From Collinsella aerofaciens (GTDB lineage: Bacteria; Actinomycetota; Coriobacteriia; Coriobacteriales; Coriobacteriaceae), in the NCBI RefSeq assembly GCF_028206795.1, contig NZ_JAQLFJ010000009.1, positions 1 through 64,000 of the forward strand: DNA of 64,000 bases. The letters are read 5' to 3'. The translations under genes were made by a program, and so were the position numbers. Positions within the stretch are counted from its first letter, which is position 1. Each line of letters starts with the position of its first letter. Shown one piece after another: positions 8,049 to 17,291 of this stretch. The notes under the pieces were generated by a model. That model saw nothing but the letters and a program-made list of their open reading frames with translations, was not told where the DNA came from and ran no database searches.

Positions 8049-8777
8049 ATGTCAACCCTTTCCACGCTGGAGGCAAACAGCCTCAAAGGCGCCTTGGAGG
8101 CGCTGCTGCTGGTGTCGAGCGACCCCGTGAGTGCGCCCGCGCTGGCAAGTGCACTGGATATCGCCCCGGGCGAGTGCGCATCGCTGCTCGCCGAGCTCAA
8201 AGTTGAGTACGAGGAGGCTAACCGCGGTTTTCAGCTGCGCGAGGTCGCCGGTGGTTGGCGCTTGTTTACGCACCCCGCCTACCACGATGTGGTAGAGGCC
8301 TATGTGCTGAGCTGGGACACGCAAAAGCTGTCGCAGGCGGCGCTCGAGACCTTGGCCGTTATCGCCTACCACCAGCCAGTCACGCGCGAGGTGGTCAAGG
8401 GCATCCGCGGCGTCAACTCCGACGGCGTCATTGCGTCGCTCGTGGACAAGGGCCTGGTGCGCGAGCTCGGCCGCGACCCCGAGCGCGGTCAGGCCATCAT
8501 CTACGGCACGACCAACGCCTTCTTGGAAAAGTTCGGTCTGCGCTCCACCCGCGACCTGCCCGATCTGGAGCAGTTTGCCCCCGACGAGCAGTCGCGCCGG
8601 TTTATCCGCGAGCGCCTGAGCGGTCGTAGCATTCAGTCCACGCTCGAGGAGCAGGCCGATGACCTGGACGAAGAGCGCGAACTGCTCGATACCGATGTTG
8701 AAGATGTTGAGGCAGTCGAGGACTTGGAAACCCTGGTCGTCGACGAGACCTCGGAGGATTTACATGACGAGGACTAA
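8049..8777 (+). CDS. scpB: Segregation and condensation protein B
   Basis: 242 aa, partner of ScpA in the SMC condensin complex. Two winged-helix domains are recognisable; the second holds the conserved LAVIAYHQPVTR and GIRGVNSDG segments (about residues 102-130). The C-terminal 45 residues are strongly acidic and probably disordered, longer than the minimal family. TAGGAG lies 8 bases before the ATG. Confidence 0.95.
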   Translation: MSTLSTLEANSLKGALEALLLVSSDPVSAPALASALDIAPGECASLLAELKVEYEEANRGFQLREVAGGWRLFTHPAYHDVVEAYVLSWDTQKLSQAALETLAVIAYHQPVTREVVKGIRGVNSDGVIASLVDKGLVRELGRDPERGQAIIYGTTNAFLEKFGLRSTRDLPDLEQFAPDEQSRRFIRERLSGRSIQSTLEEQADDLDEERELLDTDVEDVEAVEDLETLVVDETSEDLHDED

Positions 8778-8799
8778 CGAAGTAGGGGAGACGCGTGCC

Positions 8800-9726
8800 A
8801 TGGGCAACGCAGTACCCGCAACCGACGCCCAGCCCGTCTACCCGCATACCATGCGCCTGCAGCGCTTTTTGGCGCGCGCGGGCGTGGCGAGCCGCCGCGG
8901 ATCGGAGGACCTGATGACCGCCGGCCGCGTGACCGTCAACGGCCAGATCGCGACCGAACTGGGCACCAAGGTCGACGTCGACCACGACCATATCGAGGTC
9001 GACGGCATGCCCGTCAAGCTCAACCAGGGCTCCGTGTACCTGATGCTCTACAAGCCGACCGGCTACCTCACCACCATGAGCGATCCGCAGGAGCGCCCTT
9101 GCGTGGCCGACCTGGTCCCGCGCGACCGCTTTCCGGGCCTGTTCCCTGTGGGCCGCCTGGACCGCGACACCACGGGCCTTTTGCTCTTTACCACCGACGG
9201 CGACCTGTCGCAGGATCTGCTGCACCCCAGCAAGCATGTTTACAAGACCTACCAGGCGCTCGTGGACGGCAACCTGACCGATCGCGACTTAGAACCACTC
9301 CGCCGCGGCATCGAGCTCGATGACGGCCTGTGCCAGCCGGCGATCTGCCGCGTCATTAACGCGCGCGAGGCCGAGGCCGTAGCTCCGCAAGGCGTTAAGC
9401 CCGGCACCACCGCCGTGGAGGTCATCATCCGCGAAGGCCGCAAGAACCAGGTCAAGCGCATGCTGAGCAAGATTCACCACCCGGTGATCCGCCTGCACCG
9501 CTGCAACTTTGCCGGCCTGGAGCTCAAGGATGTGGCCAAGGGCTCGTGGCGCGAGCTCACCGACCGCGAGGTGCAGATCCTCAAAGACGGCGGTATCCCG
9601 CCCAAGCAGGCCAGCTCCAAGCGCAGCGCCGCGCCGGCGACCAACACCGCGAGTCGCACGCGTCACCACGGTAGCCACGGCTCCGCGCCCAAGCGCAACA
9701 CCTACCGCGAGCGCTACACGAGCTAG
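8800..9726 (+). CDS. Ribosomal large-subunit pseudouridine synthase B-type (RsuA/RluB family)
   Basis: 308 aa from the ATG at 8800, chosen because AGGGGAG lies 9 bases upstream; the ORF is open further back but overlaps scpB. An S4 RNA-binding domain (MRLQRFLARAGVASRR, residues 18-33) precedes the catalytic domain with GRLDRDTTGLLLFT, whose second Asp is the nucleophile in this family. The last 45 residues are a basic Ala/Ser/Thr/Arg tail. It probably modifies 23S rRNA. Its position between scpB and cmk is standard. Confidence 0.93.
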   Translation: MGNAVPATDAQPVYPHTMRLQRFLARAGVASRRGSEDLMTAGRVTVNGQIATELGTKVDVDHDHIEVDGMPVKLNQGSVYLMLYKPTGYLTTMSDPQERPCVADLVPRDRFPGLFPVGRLDRDTTGLLLFTTDGDLSQDLLHPSKHVYKTYQALVDGNLTDRDLEPLRRGIELDDGLCQPAICRVINAREAEAVAPQGVKPGTTAVEVIIREGRKNQVKRMLSKIHHPVIRLHRCNFAGLELKDVAKGSWRELTDREVQILKDGGIPPKQASSKRSAAPATNTASRTRHHGSHGSAPKRNTYRERYTS

Positions 9727-9791
9727 GCAATCGCAAAGCCCCAGCGCCCGCGTCCCATACCAGCACGTCAACCACCGAAAGGAAGCATTGC

Positions 9792-10478
9792 ATGATCGTC
9801 GCCATCGACGGCCCCGCCGGTTCCGGCAAGTCCACCATCGCCAAGGAGATTGCCCGCCAGCTGGGCTTTAACAAGCTCGACACGGGCGCCATGTATCGCG
9901 CCGTCACCTTCGCCGCGCTCGACCGCGGCATCGACCTGGACGACGAGGCGGCCATTGACACCCTCGCCGAGCAAATCGAGATCCGCTTTACCAACGGCAC
10001 CGGCGAGGACACGCGCCTGACCATCGACGGCAAGGACGCATCGGCCGCCATTCGCACCCCGCAGGTCGACGCCAACGTGTCCAAGGTCTCGGCCTACCCG
10101 GGCGTGCGCGCCGCCATGCTCATCCACCAGCGCCGCGCCGCCGAGGACCGCGATATCGTCGCCGAGGGTCGCGACATCGGAACCGTCGTGTTCCCCAACG
10201 CACAGGTCAAGGTCTTCCTGACCGCCGACCCGCGCGAGCGTGCCCGTCGCCGTGTGCTGCAGCGCCACCAAAACGACGCCCAGCCGCTCACCGAAGAGCA
10301 GCTTGAGGCCGAGGTCGACGAGACCCTCGACGCCCTCAAGCAGCGCGATAAGCTCGACAGCAGCCGCGAGGTCGCGCCGCTCGTTCCCGCCGAGGACGCG
10401 GTACATGTCGACTCCACCGCCCACACCATCGACGAGGTCGTCTCGATCATCGAGGACCTCATCAACCAAAGGAGGTAG
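9792..10478 (+). CDS. cmk: Cytidylate kinase
   Basis: 228 aa. Phosphorylates CMP/dCMP with ATP. The P-loop GPAGSGKST is at residues 7-15, the CMP-binding region has LDTGAMYRA (about 32-40), and the middle holds AEGRDIGTVVFP, all typical. AAAGGAAG precedes the ATG. plsC follows 3 bases after the stop. Confidence 0.96.
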   Translation: MIVAIDGPAGSGKSTIAKEIARQLGFNKLDTGAMYRAVTFAALDRGIDLDDEAAIDTLAEQIEIRFTNGTGEDTRLTIDGKDASAAIRTPQVDANVSKVSAYPGVRAAMLIHQRRAAEDRDIVAEGRDIGTVVFPNAQVKVFLTADPRERARRRVLQRHQNDAQPLTEEQLEAEVDETLDALKQRDKLDSSREVAPLVPAEDAVHVDSTAHTIDEVVSIIEDLINQRR

Positions 10479-10481
10479 CCC

Positions 10482-11210
10482 ATGCGCCTGTTTAAGCAGA
10501 CGCCCGAGGATTACTACAACGCCCCCTACGCCGAGTTCCCGGCGCTCATCCGCGGCACCGTCGCCGTGGTCATGGGCATCCTGTGGGTCTTCTCCAAGCT
10601 CATGTGGCGTTGGAAGGTCGAGGACAGCGACCTGCTGTTTGAGCGCCAGGAAGGCCGCGGCAGCGTGGTCATCTGCAACCACACATCGATGGCCGAGCTC
10701 CTAGCTGTGGAGACGGCGCTGTTCTTTGGCGGCCGCCGCATTCGCCCCATTTTTAAGTCCGAGTTTGCGAAGAGCAAGATCGTGCGCTGGGCCTTTAGCC
10801 GCGTGGGCGGCATTCCCGTCGAGCGCGGCACCGCCGACATGAAGTGCCTGCGTGCCGCCCAGCATGCGCTGCAGCGCGGTGAGGACGTCCTGATCTTCCC
10901 CGAGGGTACGCGCATCCGCTCGCGCGAGATCAAGCCCGAAGTCCACGGCGGCTTTGCGCTCATCGCCCAGATGGGTAAGGCACCCGTCAACCCGCTCGCC
11001 ATCTGCGGCTGGTCCGATATTACGCCTGCGGGCAAAAAGATCATGCGCCCCAAAAAGTGCTGGATCCGCGCCGGCAAGTTAATTTCGCTTTCCGACGCGC
11101 CTGTCGAGCTCAAGCGCAAGGAGCGCCTAGCCTGGTTTGAGTCCGAAGCCATGAGTCGCGTCTACGCCATGCGTGATGACCTGTGCGCCGAGCACCCGGG
11201 CAGGTTCTAG
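10482..11210 (+). CDS. plsC: 1-acyl-sn-glycerol-3-phosphate acyltransferase (variant HX4E motif)
   Basis: 242 aa, single membrane helix near the N-terminus (about 20-38). Transfers an acyl chain to lysophosphatidic acid to make phosphatidic acid. The acyltransferase blocks are in order: CNHTSMAE at 65-72, GGIPVERG at about 107-114, FPEGTR at 139-144. The first block normally reads HX4D; here residue 72 is Glu (codon GAG at 10695-10697), so the catalytic pair is His67/Glu72, a conservative but unusual change. AAAGGAGG lies 6 bases before the ATG. It pairs with plsY and gpsA in the same run. Confidence 0.9.
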   Translation: MRLFKQTPEDYYNAPYAEFPALIRGTVAVVMGILWVFSKLMWRWKVEDSDLLFERQEGRGSVVICNHTSMAELLAVETALFFGGRRIRPIFKSEFAKSKIVRWAFSRVGGIPVERGTADMKCLRAAQHALQRGEDVLIFPEGTRIRSREIKPEVHGGFALIAQMGKAPVNPLAICGWSDITPAGKKIMRPKKCWIRAGKLISLSDAPVELKRKERLAWFESEAMSRVYAMRDDLCAEHPGRF

Positions 11211-11212
11211 CC

Positions 11213-12112
11213 ATGGACGAGGAAGTCATGAACACCGCCGAGGCTGTGCCCGGCAAGGCAGACGCCCCCACTATCGAAATCGCTGCCCACGCCGGCACCT
11301 GCTACGGCGTACAGCGTGCGCTCGATATGGCGCTGGCCGCTGCGCCGCAGGCAGGGGAGTGCACTCAGGTCCATACCTTGGGTCCGCTCATCCATAACCC
11401 GATCGTGGTACGCGAGCTCGCCGAGGCAGGCGTCGGTCTGGCCGACACCTTGGACGACGCCACGTCGGGCACTGTGATCATCCGCGCCCACGGCGTGGTG
11501 CCGCAGGTCATTGATGCCGCTCGCGAGCGTGGCCTTAACGTCGTCGACGCCACCTGCCCCTACGTGAAGAAGGTCCACGTGGCGGCCGAGCGCCTGGTGC
11601 GCGAGGGCTACCGCGTGATCGTCGTGGGCGAGCCGGGCCACCCCGAAGTCGAGGGCATCCTGGGCCACGCCGGCGATGACGCGCAGGTCGTGAGCTGCGC
11701 TGCCGATGCGGACGCGCTGTCGCTCAAGGGTAAAGTGGGCTTGGTTGTGCAGACCACCCAGACTGCGCAGAACTTGGCCGAGGTCGTGGCTGCTATCACC
11801 CCGCGCGTGCAGGAGCTGCGCGTGATCAACACCATCTGCGCCGCCACGAGTGAGCGTCAACAGGCAGCAGCCACACTTGCCAACCGCTGCGACTGCATGG
11901 TCATCGTGGGCGGCAAGAACTCGGGCAACACCCGCCGCCTGGCGCAGATTTGCGCAGACGCCTGCGAGCGCACGTATCACATCGAGGAAGCTTCTGAGCT
12001 CCAAGCCGCGTGGTTTACCGACGCTCACCACATCGGCATCACCGCCGGAGCCTCCACCCCGCAAGAACACATCGAGCGCGCCGTCGAGCGCATCAAGGAG
12101 CTTTGCCGCTAA
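11213..12112 (+). CDS. ispH: 4-hydroxy-3-methylbut-2-enyl diphosphate reductase
   Basis: 299 aa from the ATG at 11213, 2 bases after the plsC stop. Last enzyme of the non-mevalonate isoprenoid pathway, making IPP and DMAPP on a 4Fe-4S cluster. The three cluster cysteines are C30 (AGTCYGV), C115 (ATCPYVKK) and C209 (TICAAT). GEPGHPEVEG, TTQT and GGKNSGNTRRL, which shape the active site, are also present. The protein is complete and without fusion. Confidence 0.96.
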   Translation: MDEEVMNTAEAVPGKADAPTIEIAAHAGTCYGVQRALDMALAAAPQAGECTQVHTLGPLIHNPIVVRELAEAGVGLADTLDDATSGTVIIRAHGVVPQVIDAARERGLNVVDATCPYVKKVHVAAERLVREGYRVIVVGEPGHPEVEGILGHAGDDAQVVSCAADADALSLKGKVGLVVQTTQTAQNLAEVVAAITPRVQELRVINTICAATSERQQAAATLANRCDCMVIVGGKNSGNTRRLAQICADACERTYHIEEASELQAAWFTDAHHIGITAGASTPQEHIERAVERIKELCR

Positions 12113-12114
12113 CC

Positions 12115-13557
12115 ATGGACCAGACCGTACCCGCATACGCCGCCGAGGTGGCCGATTACGGGCGCAGCCGCGACCCCGAGCCGGGTGAGGGCGCGCTCGT
12201 AAAGAACGTGCGTCCCGAATCGCCCGCGTGGGATGTGGGTATCGAGCCGGGCATGCGCGTGCTCACGGTCAACGGTGAGGCGCTCACCGACATGATCGTG
12301 TGGCTCTGGGAGGCCGACGATGATACCGTCGACCTCGAGGTTTTCGACCCGCGCGACGGCACCGTCACCCCCGTCGAGATCGACCGCTTTCCCGGCGAGG
12401 ATTGGGGTTTGGAGTTCGATGGCCCCATCTTCGACGGCATGCGTACCTGCGTCAACGCCTGCGTGTTCTGCTTTATGACCATGCTCCCCAAGGGCGGCCG
12501 CTCCACGCTCTATATTCGCGACGACGACTATCGCCTAAGCTTTTTGCAAGGCAACTTTGTCACGCTTACGAACCTCACCGACGAGGACGTGCAAAACGTC
12601 ATCCAGCGCAACATGAGTCCCATGAACGTGTCGGTCCACGCTGTGAGCCCCGACGTCCGCCGTCGTATGATGGGCCGTAACGCCCAGCGAGGCATGGACG
12701 TACTCGAGACCATCATGGCCGCCGGCATCGAGATTCACGCGCAGATCGTGTTGTGCCCCGGCATGAACGACGGCGAGGAGCTGGAAAAGACCCTGCGCTT
12801 TTGCGAGGAGCACGAGCAAATCACAAGCCTGGGCATTGTGCCGCTCGGTTTTACCAAACACCAAAACCGCTTTAGCTGGTCATACAGCGACAAGCCCGAA
12901 CTGGCGCGCGAGACCATTGCCATGATCCGACCGTTCCAGGACCGCGCCTATGAGCGCTTTGGCCGCCACACCTTCCAGATGAGCGACGAGTTCTATCTGG
13001 ACGCCGGCATCGATCCTCCAGAGGCAGACTTTTACGACGGTTACCCGCAGTACTACGACGGCATCGGCATGATCCGCTCGTATCTAGACGAGACCGACGA
13101 CGTGCTTGCCGCCTATACCGAGCGTCTGGCCCGCGTCCGCGAGGCCATCGCCGCCCGCAGCCAGCATCTGCTGTGCCTCTCGGGCGCCAGCGCACGCGAC
13201 ACGGTGGCCCGCTTTGTGGAGTCGCCCCAGGGACTCGCCGGCACTGTCACGGCCATCAAGAACCGCTACTTTGGCGGCAACGTGGACGTGACCGGCCTCA
13301 TCGTCGCGTGTGACATCTTGGAGCAGCTGCCCCAAGATCTGTCGGGGGTTATGCTCTTTGTGCCTAAGCTCATGTTCAACGCTGACGGCATGACGCTTGA
13401 CGAGTATCATCGTGACGATTTACTCGCAAGCCTTACCAGTCGCGGCGCCGAGGTTCATGTGGTGTCAACCATGCCGCATGAGCTGCTCGATACCCTGGAG
13501 CATATCCTTGGCATTGTGCCTGCCGACTCTAACACTTCCACTGAACCTACCCATTAA
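12115..13557 (+). CDS. DUF512 radical-SAM-like FeS protein with PDZ-like N-terminus
   Basis: 480 aa from the ATG at 12115. An N-terminal PDZ-like region (about 25-85, with PAWDVGIEPGMRVL) precedes a radical-SAM-type cysteine cluster CX3CX2C at residues 112, 116 and 119, followed by the C-terminal DUF512 region. This architecture is the DUF512 family, often encoded beside der. No reaction is established for it. It is 2 bases from ispH and 10 bases from der, so it is probably co-transcribed with them. Confidence 0.9.
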   Translation: MDQTVPAYAAEVADYGRSRDPEPGEGALVKNVRPESPAWDVGIEPGMRVLTVNGEALTDMIVWLWEADDDTVDLEVFDPRDGTVTPVEIDRFPGEDWGLEFDGPIFDGMRTCVNACVFCFMTMLPKGGRSTLYIRDDDYRLSFLQGNFVTLTNLTDEDVQNVIQRNMSPMNVSVHAVSPDVRRRMMGRNAQRGMDVLETIMAAGIEIHAQIVLCPGMNDGEELEKTLRFCEEHEQITSLGIVPLGFTKHQNRFSWSYSDKPELARETIAMIRPFQDRAYERFGRHTFQMSDEFYLDAGIDPPEADFYDGYPQYYDGIGMIRSYLDETDDVLAAYTERLARVREAIAARSQHLLCLSGASARDTVARFVESPQGLAGTVTAIKNRYFGGNVDVTGLIVACDILEQLPQDLSGVMLFVPKLMFNADGMTLDEYHRDDLLASLTSRGAEVHVVSTMPHELLDTLEHILGIVPADSNTSTEPTH

Positions 13558-13567
13558 AGGAGAGCAG

Positions 13568-14902
13568 ATGAAACCTATCGTCGCCGTCGTCGGACGCCCC
13601 AACGTGGGCAAATCCACGCTCGTTAACCGCCTGGCCCAGACCTCGGACGCCATCGTCCACGAGTCTCGCGGCGTCACGCGCGACCGCTCGTATCACACGG
13701 CCGATTGGAACGGCCGCGAGTTCACCATCGTCGACACGGGCGGTATCGAGCCGCTCAAGAGCGACGACGTCTTTGCCACGTCCATCCGCGACCAGGCGCT
13801 CGCCGCCGCCGAGGAAGCCGCAGTCATCCTGTTTGTAGTCGATGGCCGCACCGGCGTCACCGAAGAGGACGAGTCGGTCGCCCGCATGCTCAAGCGCTGC
13901 GACAAGCCGGTCTTTCTGCTGGTGAACAAGCTCGACAACCCCGATCGCGAAAACGACAGCATCTGGGAGTTCTATTCGCTCGGTATCGGCGAGCCCACGC
14001 CGCTCTCGGCCCTGCATGGCCATGGCACGGGCGACCTGCTCGACGATATCGTGGCCCTGCTTCCCGAGGAAGAAGACGAGGTCGCCGATGAGTTCCCCGA
14101 CGCGCTGAACGTGGCCATCATCGGCCGCCCCAACGCCGGCAAGTCGTCGCTGTTCAACCGCATCCTGGGCGCCGACCGTTCTATCGTGTCCAACATTGCC
14201 GGCACGACGCGCGACGCCATCGACACTGTCGTCGAGCGTAACGGCAAGCACTACCGCATGGTCGACACCGCGGGCATTCGCAAGAAGAGCACCGTGTACG
14301 AGAACATCGAGTACTACTCCATGGTCCGCGGCCTGCGCGCCATCGACCGCGCCGACGTGGCGCTGCTCGTCGTCGACGCCTCCGTGGGCGTTACCGAGCA
14401 GGACCAGAAGGTCATGGGTCTTGCCATCGAGCGCGGCTGCGCCATCGTTGTGCTGCTCAACAAGTGGGATCTGCTCGACGACGACCGTAAGCGCGAGGCC
14501 TGCATGGAGACCATCGACCGCCGTCTGGGCGTCATGGCTCCCTGGGCCCAGTACCTGCGCATCTCTGCTCTCACCGGCCGCAGCGTCGAGAAGATCTGGG
14601 CGATGGTAGACGCCGCCGAAAAGACGCGCTCGCAGAGGATTAGCACCTCGCGCCTCAACGCGTTCCTCACCGACCTGCGCGAGTTCGGTCATACCGTGGT
14701 GGACGGCAAGCGCCGCCTGCGCATGCACTACGTGACCCAGACGGGCGTCAACCCGCCGACGTTCACGTTCTTCGTCAACCACAGTGACCTGGTCAACGAC
14801 ACCTACCAGCGCTACGTGGAGAACCGCATGCGCTCGACCTTCGACTTCGCCGGCACACCCATCCGACTCTTCTTTAGGAAGAAGGAACAGAAGGATGCAT
14901 AA
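13568..14902 (+). CDS. der: Ribosome assembly GTPase Der (EngA)
   Basis: 444 aa from the ATG at 13568, preceded by AAAGGAGAG; the longer ORF runs into the DUF512 gene in another frame. Two tandem GTPase domains: G1 motifs GRPNVGKS (about 8-15) and GRPNAGKS (about 186-193), G3 DTGG and DTAG, G4 NKLD and NKWD. A C-terminal KH-like domain follows (about 350-440). It is required for 50S subunit maturation. plsY starts inside its last codons. Confidence 0.96.
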   Translation: MKPIVAVVGRPNVGKSTLVNRLAQTSDAIVHESRGVTRDRSYHTADWNGREFTIVDTGGIEPLKSDDVFATSIRDQALAAAEEAAVILFVVDGRTGVTEEDESVARMLKRCDKPVFLLVNKLDNPDRENDSIWEFYSLGIGEPTPLSALHGHGTGDLLDDIVALLPEEEDEVADEFPDALNVAIIGRPNAGKSSLFNRILGADRSIVSNIAGTTRDAIDTVVERNGKHYRMVDTAGIRKKSTVYENIEYYSMVRGLRAIDRADVALLVVDASVGVTEQDQKVMGLAIERGCAIVVLLNKWDLLDDDRKREACMETIDRRLGVMAPWAQYLRISALTGRSVEKIWAMVDAAEKTRSQRISTSRLNAFLTDLREFGHTVVDGKRRLRMHYVTQTGVNPPTFTFFVNHSDLVNDTYQRYVENRMRSTFDFAGTPIRLFFRKKEQKDA

Positions 14903-15578
14903 TCCGATTCTGCTGACCGCCATCTGCGCCGTGGTCTCGTTCTTTATCGGGGCGATTCCGTTTGGCCTGATCTTGGGCCGTGTGTTCAACCACACGGACA
15001 TTCGCAAGGCGGGCTCCGGCAACATCGGCACCACCAACGCGCTGCGCGTGGCCGGCCCCAAGGTGGCCGCACTCACGCTGCTGCTCGACTGCCTTAAGGG
15101 CGCCATCTGCGTCCTTATCGCCCGTCCGCTCATCGCCGACTTGGGCTATGGTTTTCCGCCGAACATCATGGCGCCTGGAGCCCCCGGCGACTGGATGCTC
15201 GGCGTCATTTGCCTGGCAGCTGTATGGGGCCATATCTTCTCGCCCTACCTCAACTTCCATGGCGGCAAGGGTATCGCAGTTGGTCTGGGTGTCATCCTCG
15301 CCTGGTACTGGCCTATTGGCCTGTCGCTGCTGGGCATGTTTATCGTAGCCGTCGCCATCACCAAGTATGTGTCAGTGGGTTCGCTTGCCGCGGCCATCGG
15401 ACTTCCTATCGCTGCTTGCGCGGTCTTTCCGTACAGCAGCCTGGGCCTCAAGTTCTGCATGGCGATGATCGGCATCACCGTGGTGTGGGCCCATCGCTCG
15501 AATATCCAAAAGCTCATGGCCGGTAAGGAGTCCAAGCTCTCGTTTACCAAGCGCGTCACCGAGCCCGACGATAAGTAG
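14895..15578 (+). CDS. plsY: Glycerol-3-phosphate acyltransferase PlsY
   Basis: 227 aa from the ATG at 14895, which overlaps the der stop by 8 bases with AGAAGG just upstream. A multi-spanning membrane enzyme that transfers acyl from acyl-phosphate to glycerol-3-phosphate, the first step of phosphatidic acid synthesis. Family loops are present: GSGNIGTTN (about residues 36-44), a HGGKGIAVGLG loop (about 121-131), and five or more hydrophobic segments. gpsA, which makes its substrate, follows directly. Confidence 0.95.
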   Translation: MHNPILLTAICAVVSFFIGAIPFGLILGRVFNHTDIRKAGSGNIGTTNALRVAGPKVAALTLLLDCLKGAICVLIARPLIADLGYGFPPNIMAPGAPGDWMLGVICLAAVWGHIFSPYLNFHGGKGIAVGLGVILAWYWPIGLSLLGMFIVAVAITKYVSVGSLAAAIGLPIAACAVFPYSSLGLKFCMAMIGITVVWAHRSNIQKLMAGKESKLSFTKRVTEPDDK

Positions 15579-15587
15579 GAGAGAGTC

Positions 15588-16595
15588 ATGAATGTTGCGC
15601 TGATTGGCTCCGGCTCCTGGGGAACCGCCGTCGCCGGCCTCGCCGCCGAGCGAGCCGAGCGCGTGACCATGTGGGCCCATAGCGAGCAGACGGCCACCGG
15701 CATCAATGCCGAGCACCGCAATCCCCGGTATCTGGTGGACTACGAGCTGCCCGGCAACGTTGTCGCCGCCACGGACCTGTCGCAGGCGCTCGACGGCGCC
15801 GAGGCCATCATCTTTGCCGTGCCCTCCACGCACCTGCGCAGCGTATGCCATCAGGCAGCACCCTTCATCGCCGCCGACACCCCGGCACTCTGCCTCACCA
15901 AGGGTATTGAGCCCGAATCCGGCCTGCTTATGAGTGAGGTAATCGCCAGTGAGATCGGCAACGAGTCGCGTGTCGCGGCGCTCTCGGGCCCCAACCATGC
16001 CGAGGAGATCTGCCGCGGCGGGCTTTCTGCCGCCGTCATCGCCAGCAATGATCCACAGGTAGGGGAGACCTTTAAGGACCTGCTCCTATCCACGGCCTTC
16101 CGCATCTACCTGTCGCAGGACATGACCGGCGTCGAGGTTTGCGGCGCCATGAAAAATGTCATCGCCATCGTGTGCGGCATTTCCGCCGGTTCTGGTGCGG
16201 GCGACAACACGCTTGCCCTTATCATGACGCGCGGCCTGGCCGAGATCAGCCGTCTGGTGCACGCCCGCGGCGGTCAAGCCATGACCTGCATGGGTCTTGC
16301 CGGCATGGGTGACCTCATTGCCACCTGCACCTCCGAGCATTCGCGCAACCGCACCTTTGGCTACGAGTTTGCCCACGGCATCTCGCTCGACGAGTACCAG
16401 GCACGTACGCATATGGTGGTCGAGGGCGCCGTCGCGGCCCGCAGCGTCAGTGAGCTTGCCCGTTCACTGGGCGTAGACATTCCGCTCACCTTTGCCGTGG
16501 AGCAAACGCTCTACAACGGTGTTACTTTGGATAGGGCGCTCGAGATTCTCACAGATCGCGTCCCTTCTCAAGAGTTCTACGGACTCACCGACTAG
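15588..16595 (+). CDS. gpsA: Glycerol-3-phosphate dehydrogenase [NAD(P)+]
   Basis: 335 aa. Reduces dihydroxyacetone phosphate to sn-glycerol-3-phosphate for PlsY. The Rossmann motif GSGSWGTAVA is at residues 7-16, the middle has LSGPNHAEE, and the catalytic lysine region reads CGAMKNVIA (about 185-193). AGGAGAG lies just upstream of the ATG. Confidence 0.96.
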   Translation: MNVALIGSGSWGTAVAGLAAERAERVTMWAHSEQTATGINAEHRNPRYLVDYELPGNVVAATDLSQALDGAEAIIFAVPSTHLRSVCHQAAPFIAADTPALCLTKGIEPESGLLMSEVIASEIGNESRVAALSGPNHAEEICRGGLSAAVIASNDPQVGETFKDLLLSTAFRIYLSQDMTGVEVCGAMKNVIAIVCGISAGSGAGDNTLALIMTRGLAEISRLVHARGGQAMTCMGLAGMGDLIATCTSEHSRNRTFGYEFAHGISLDEYQARTHMVVEGAVAARSVSELARSLGVDIPLTFAVEQTLYNGVTLDRALEILTDRVPSQEFYGLTD

Positions 16596-16613
16596 CGCAG
16601 AAAGGCTTCTACC

Positions 16614-17285
16614 ATGGGTTCCATCAAAATCGCTCCGTCTGTCCTTTCGGCCGACATGGCCAACCTCAAGGGCGAACTCGACAAGATCGCCGGTGCCGAC
16701 TACGTGCACTTCGACGTTATGGACGGTCACTTTACCGGCAACCTCACCTTTGGCGTTGACATCCTTAAGGCCGTCAAGCGCTCCACCGATGTACCGGTCG
16801 ACGCGCACCTCATGGTGACGAACCCCGACGAGACGGTCGATTGGTACGCCGACGCCGGTGCCGACATGATCACCGTGCACTACGAGGCTTCCACGCACCT
16901 GCACCGCACGCTCACGCATCTGCAGCAGCGCGGCGTCAAGGCCGGCGTGGTGCTCAACCCCGCCACCCCCGTGTGCGTGCTCGAGAGCATCATCGACGTC
17001 GTCGATATGGTGCTGCTCATGAGCGTGAACCCGGGCTTTGGCGGCCAGAGCTTTATCCCGGGCACCATCGCAAAGCTTCACGAGCTCAAGGCCATGTGCG
17101 AGCGCCACGGCGTGTCGCCCCTGATCGAGGTCGACGGCGGTATCTCTTCCAAGAACATCGCCGAGGTCGTCAAGGCCGGCGCCAACGTGCTCGTGGCCGG
17201 CTCCGCCGTATTTAAGTCCGAAGATCCCGCTGCCGAGGTTGCGCTGCTGCAGAAGCTGGGCAACGAGGCCGCACAGGAGGCATAA
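16614..17285 (+). CDS. rpe: Ribulose-phosphate 3-epimerase
   Basis: 223 aa TIM-barrel enzyme interconverting ribulose-5-phosphate and xylulose-5-phosphate. Family blocks in order: APSVLSADMANL (6-17), HFDVMDGHF (about 34-42), the VNPGFGGQSF phosphate loop (about 139-148), and EVDGGIS (about 170-176). The metal-binding His/Asp residues lie in these blocks. AGAAAGG precedes the ATG. Confidence 0.95.
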   Translation: MGSIKIAPSVLSADMANLKGELDKIAGADYVHFDVMDGHFTGNLTFGVDILKAVKRSTDVPVDAHLMVTNPDETVDWYADAGADMITVHYEASTHLHRTLTHLQQRGVKAGVVLNPATPVCVLESIIDVVDMVLLMSVNPGFGGQSFIPGTIAKLHELKAMCERHGVSPLIEVDGGISSKNIAEVVKAGANVLVAGSAVFKSEDPAAEVALLQKLGNEAAQEA

Positions 17286-17291
17286 ACCCTT

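Noticed and set aside
6595..8076. 493-codon minus-strand frame opposite the M50 protease and scpA
   Set aside because: Antisense shadow of two recognised genes, with no start context.
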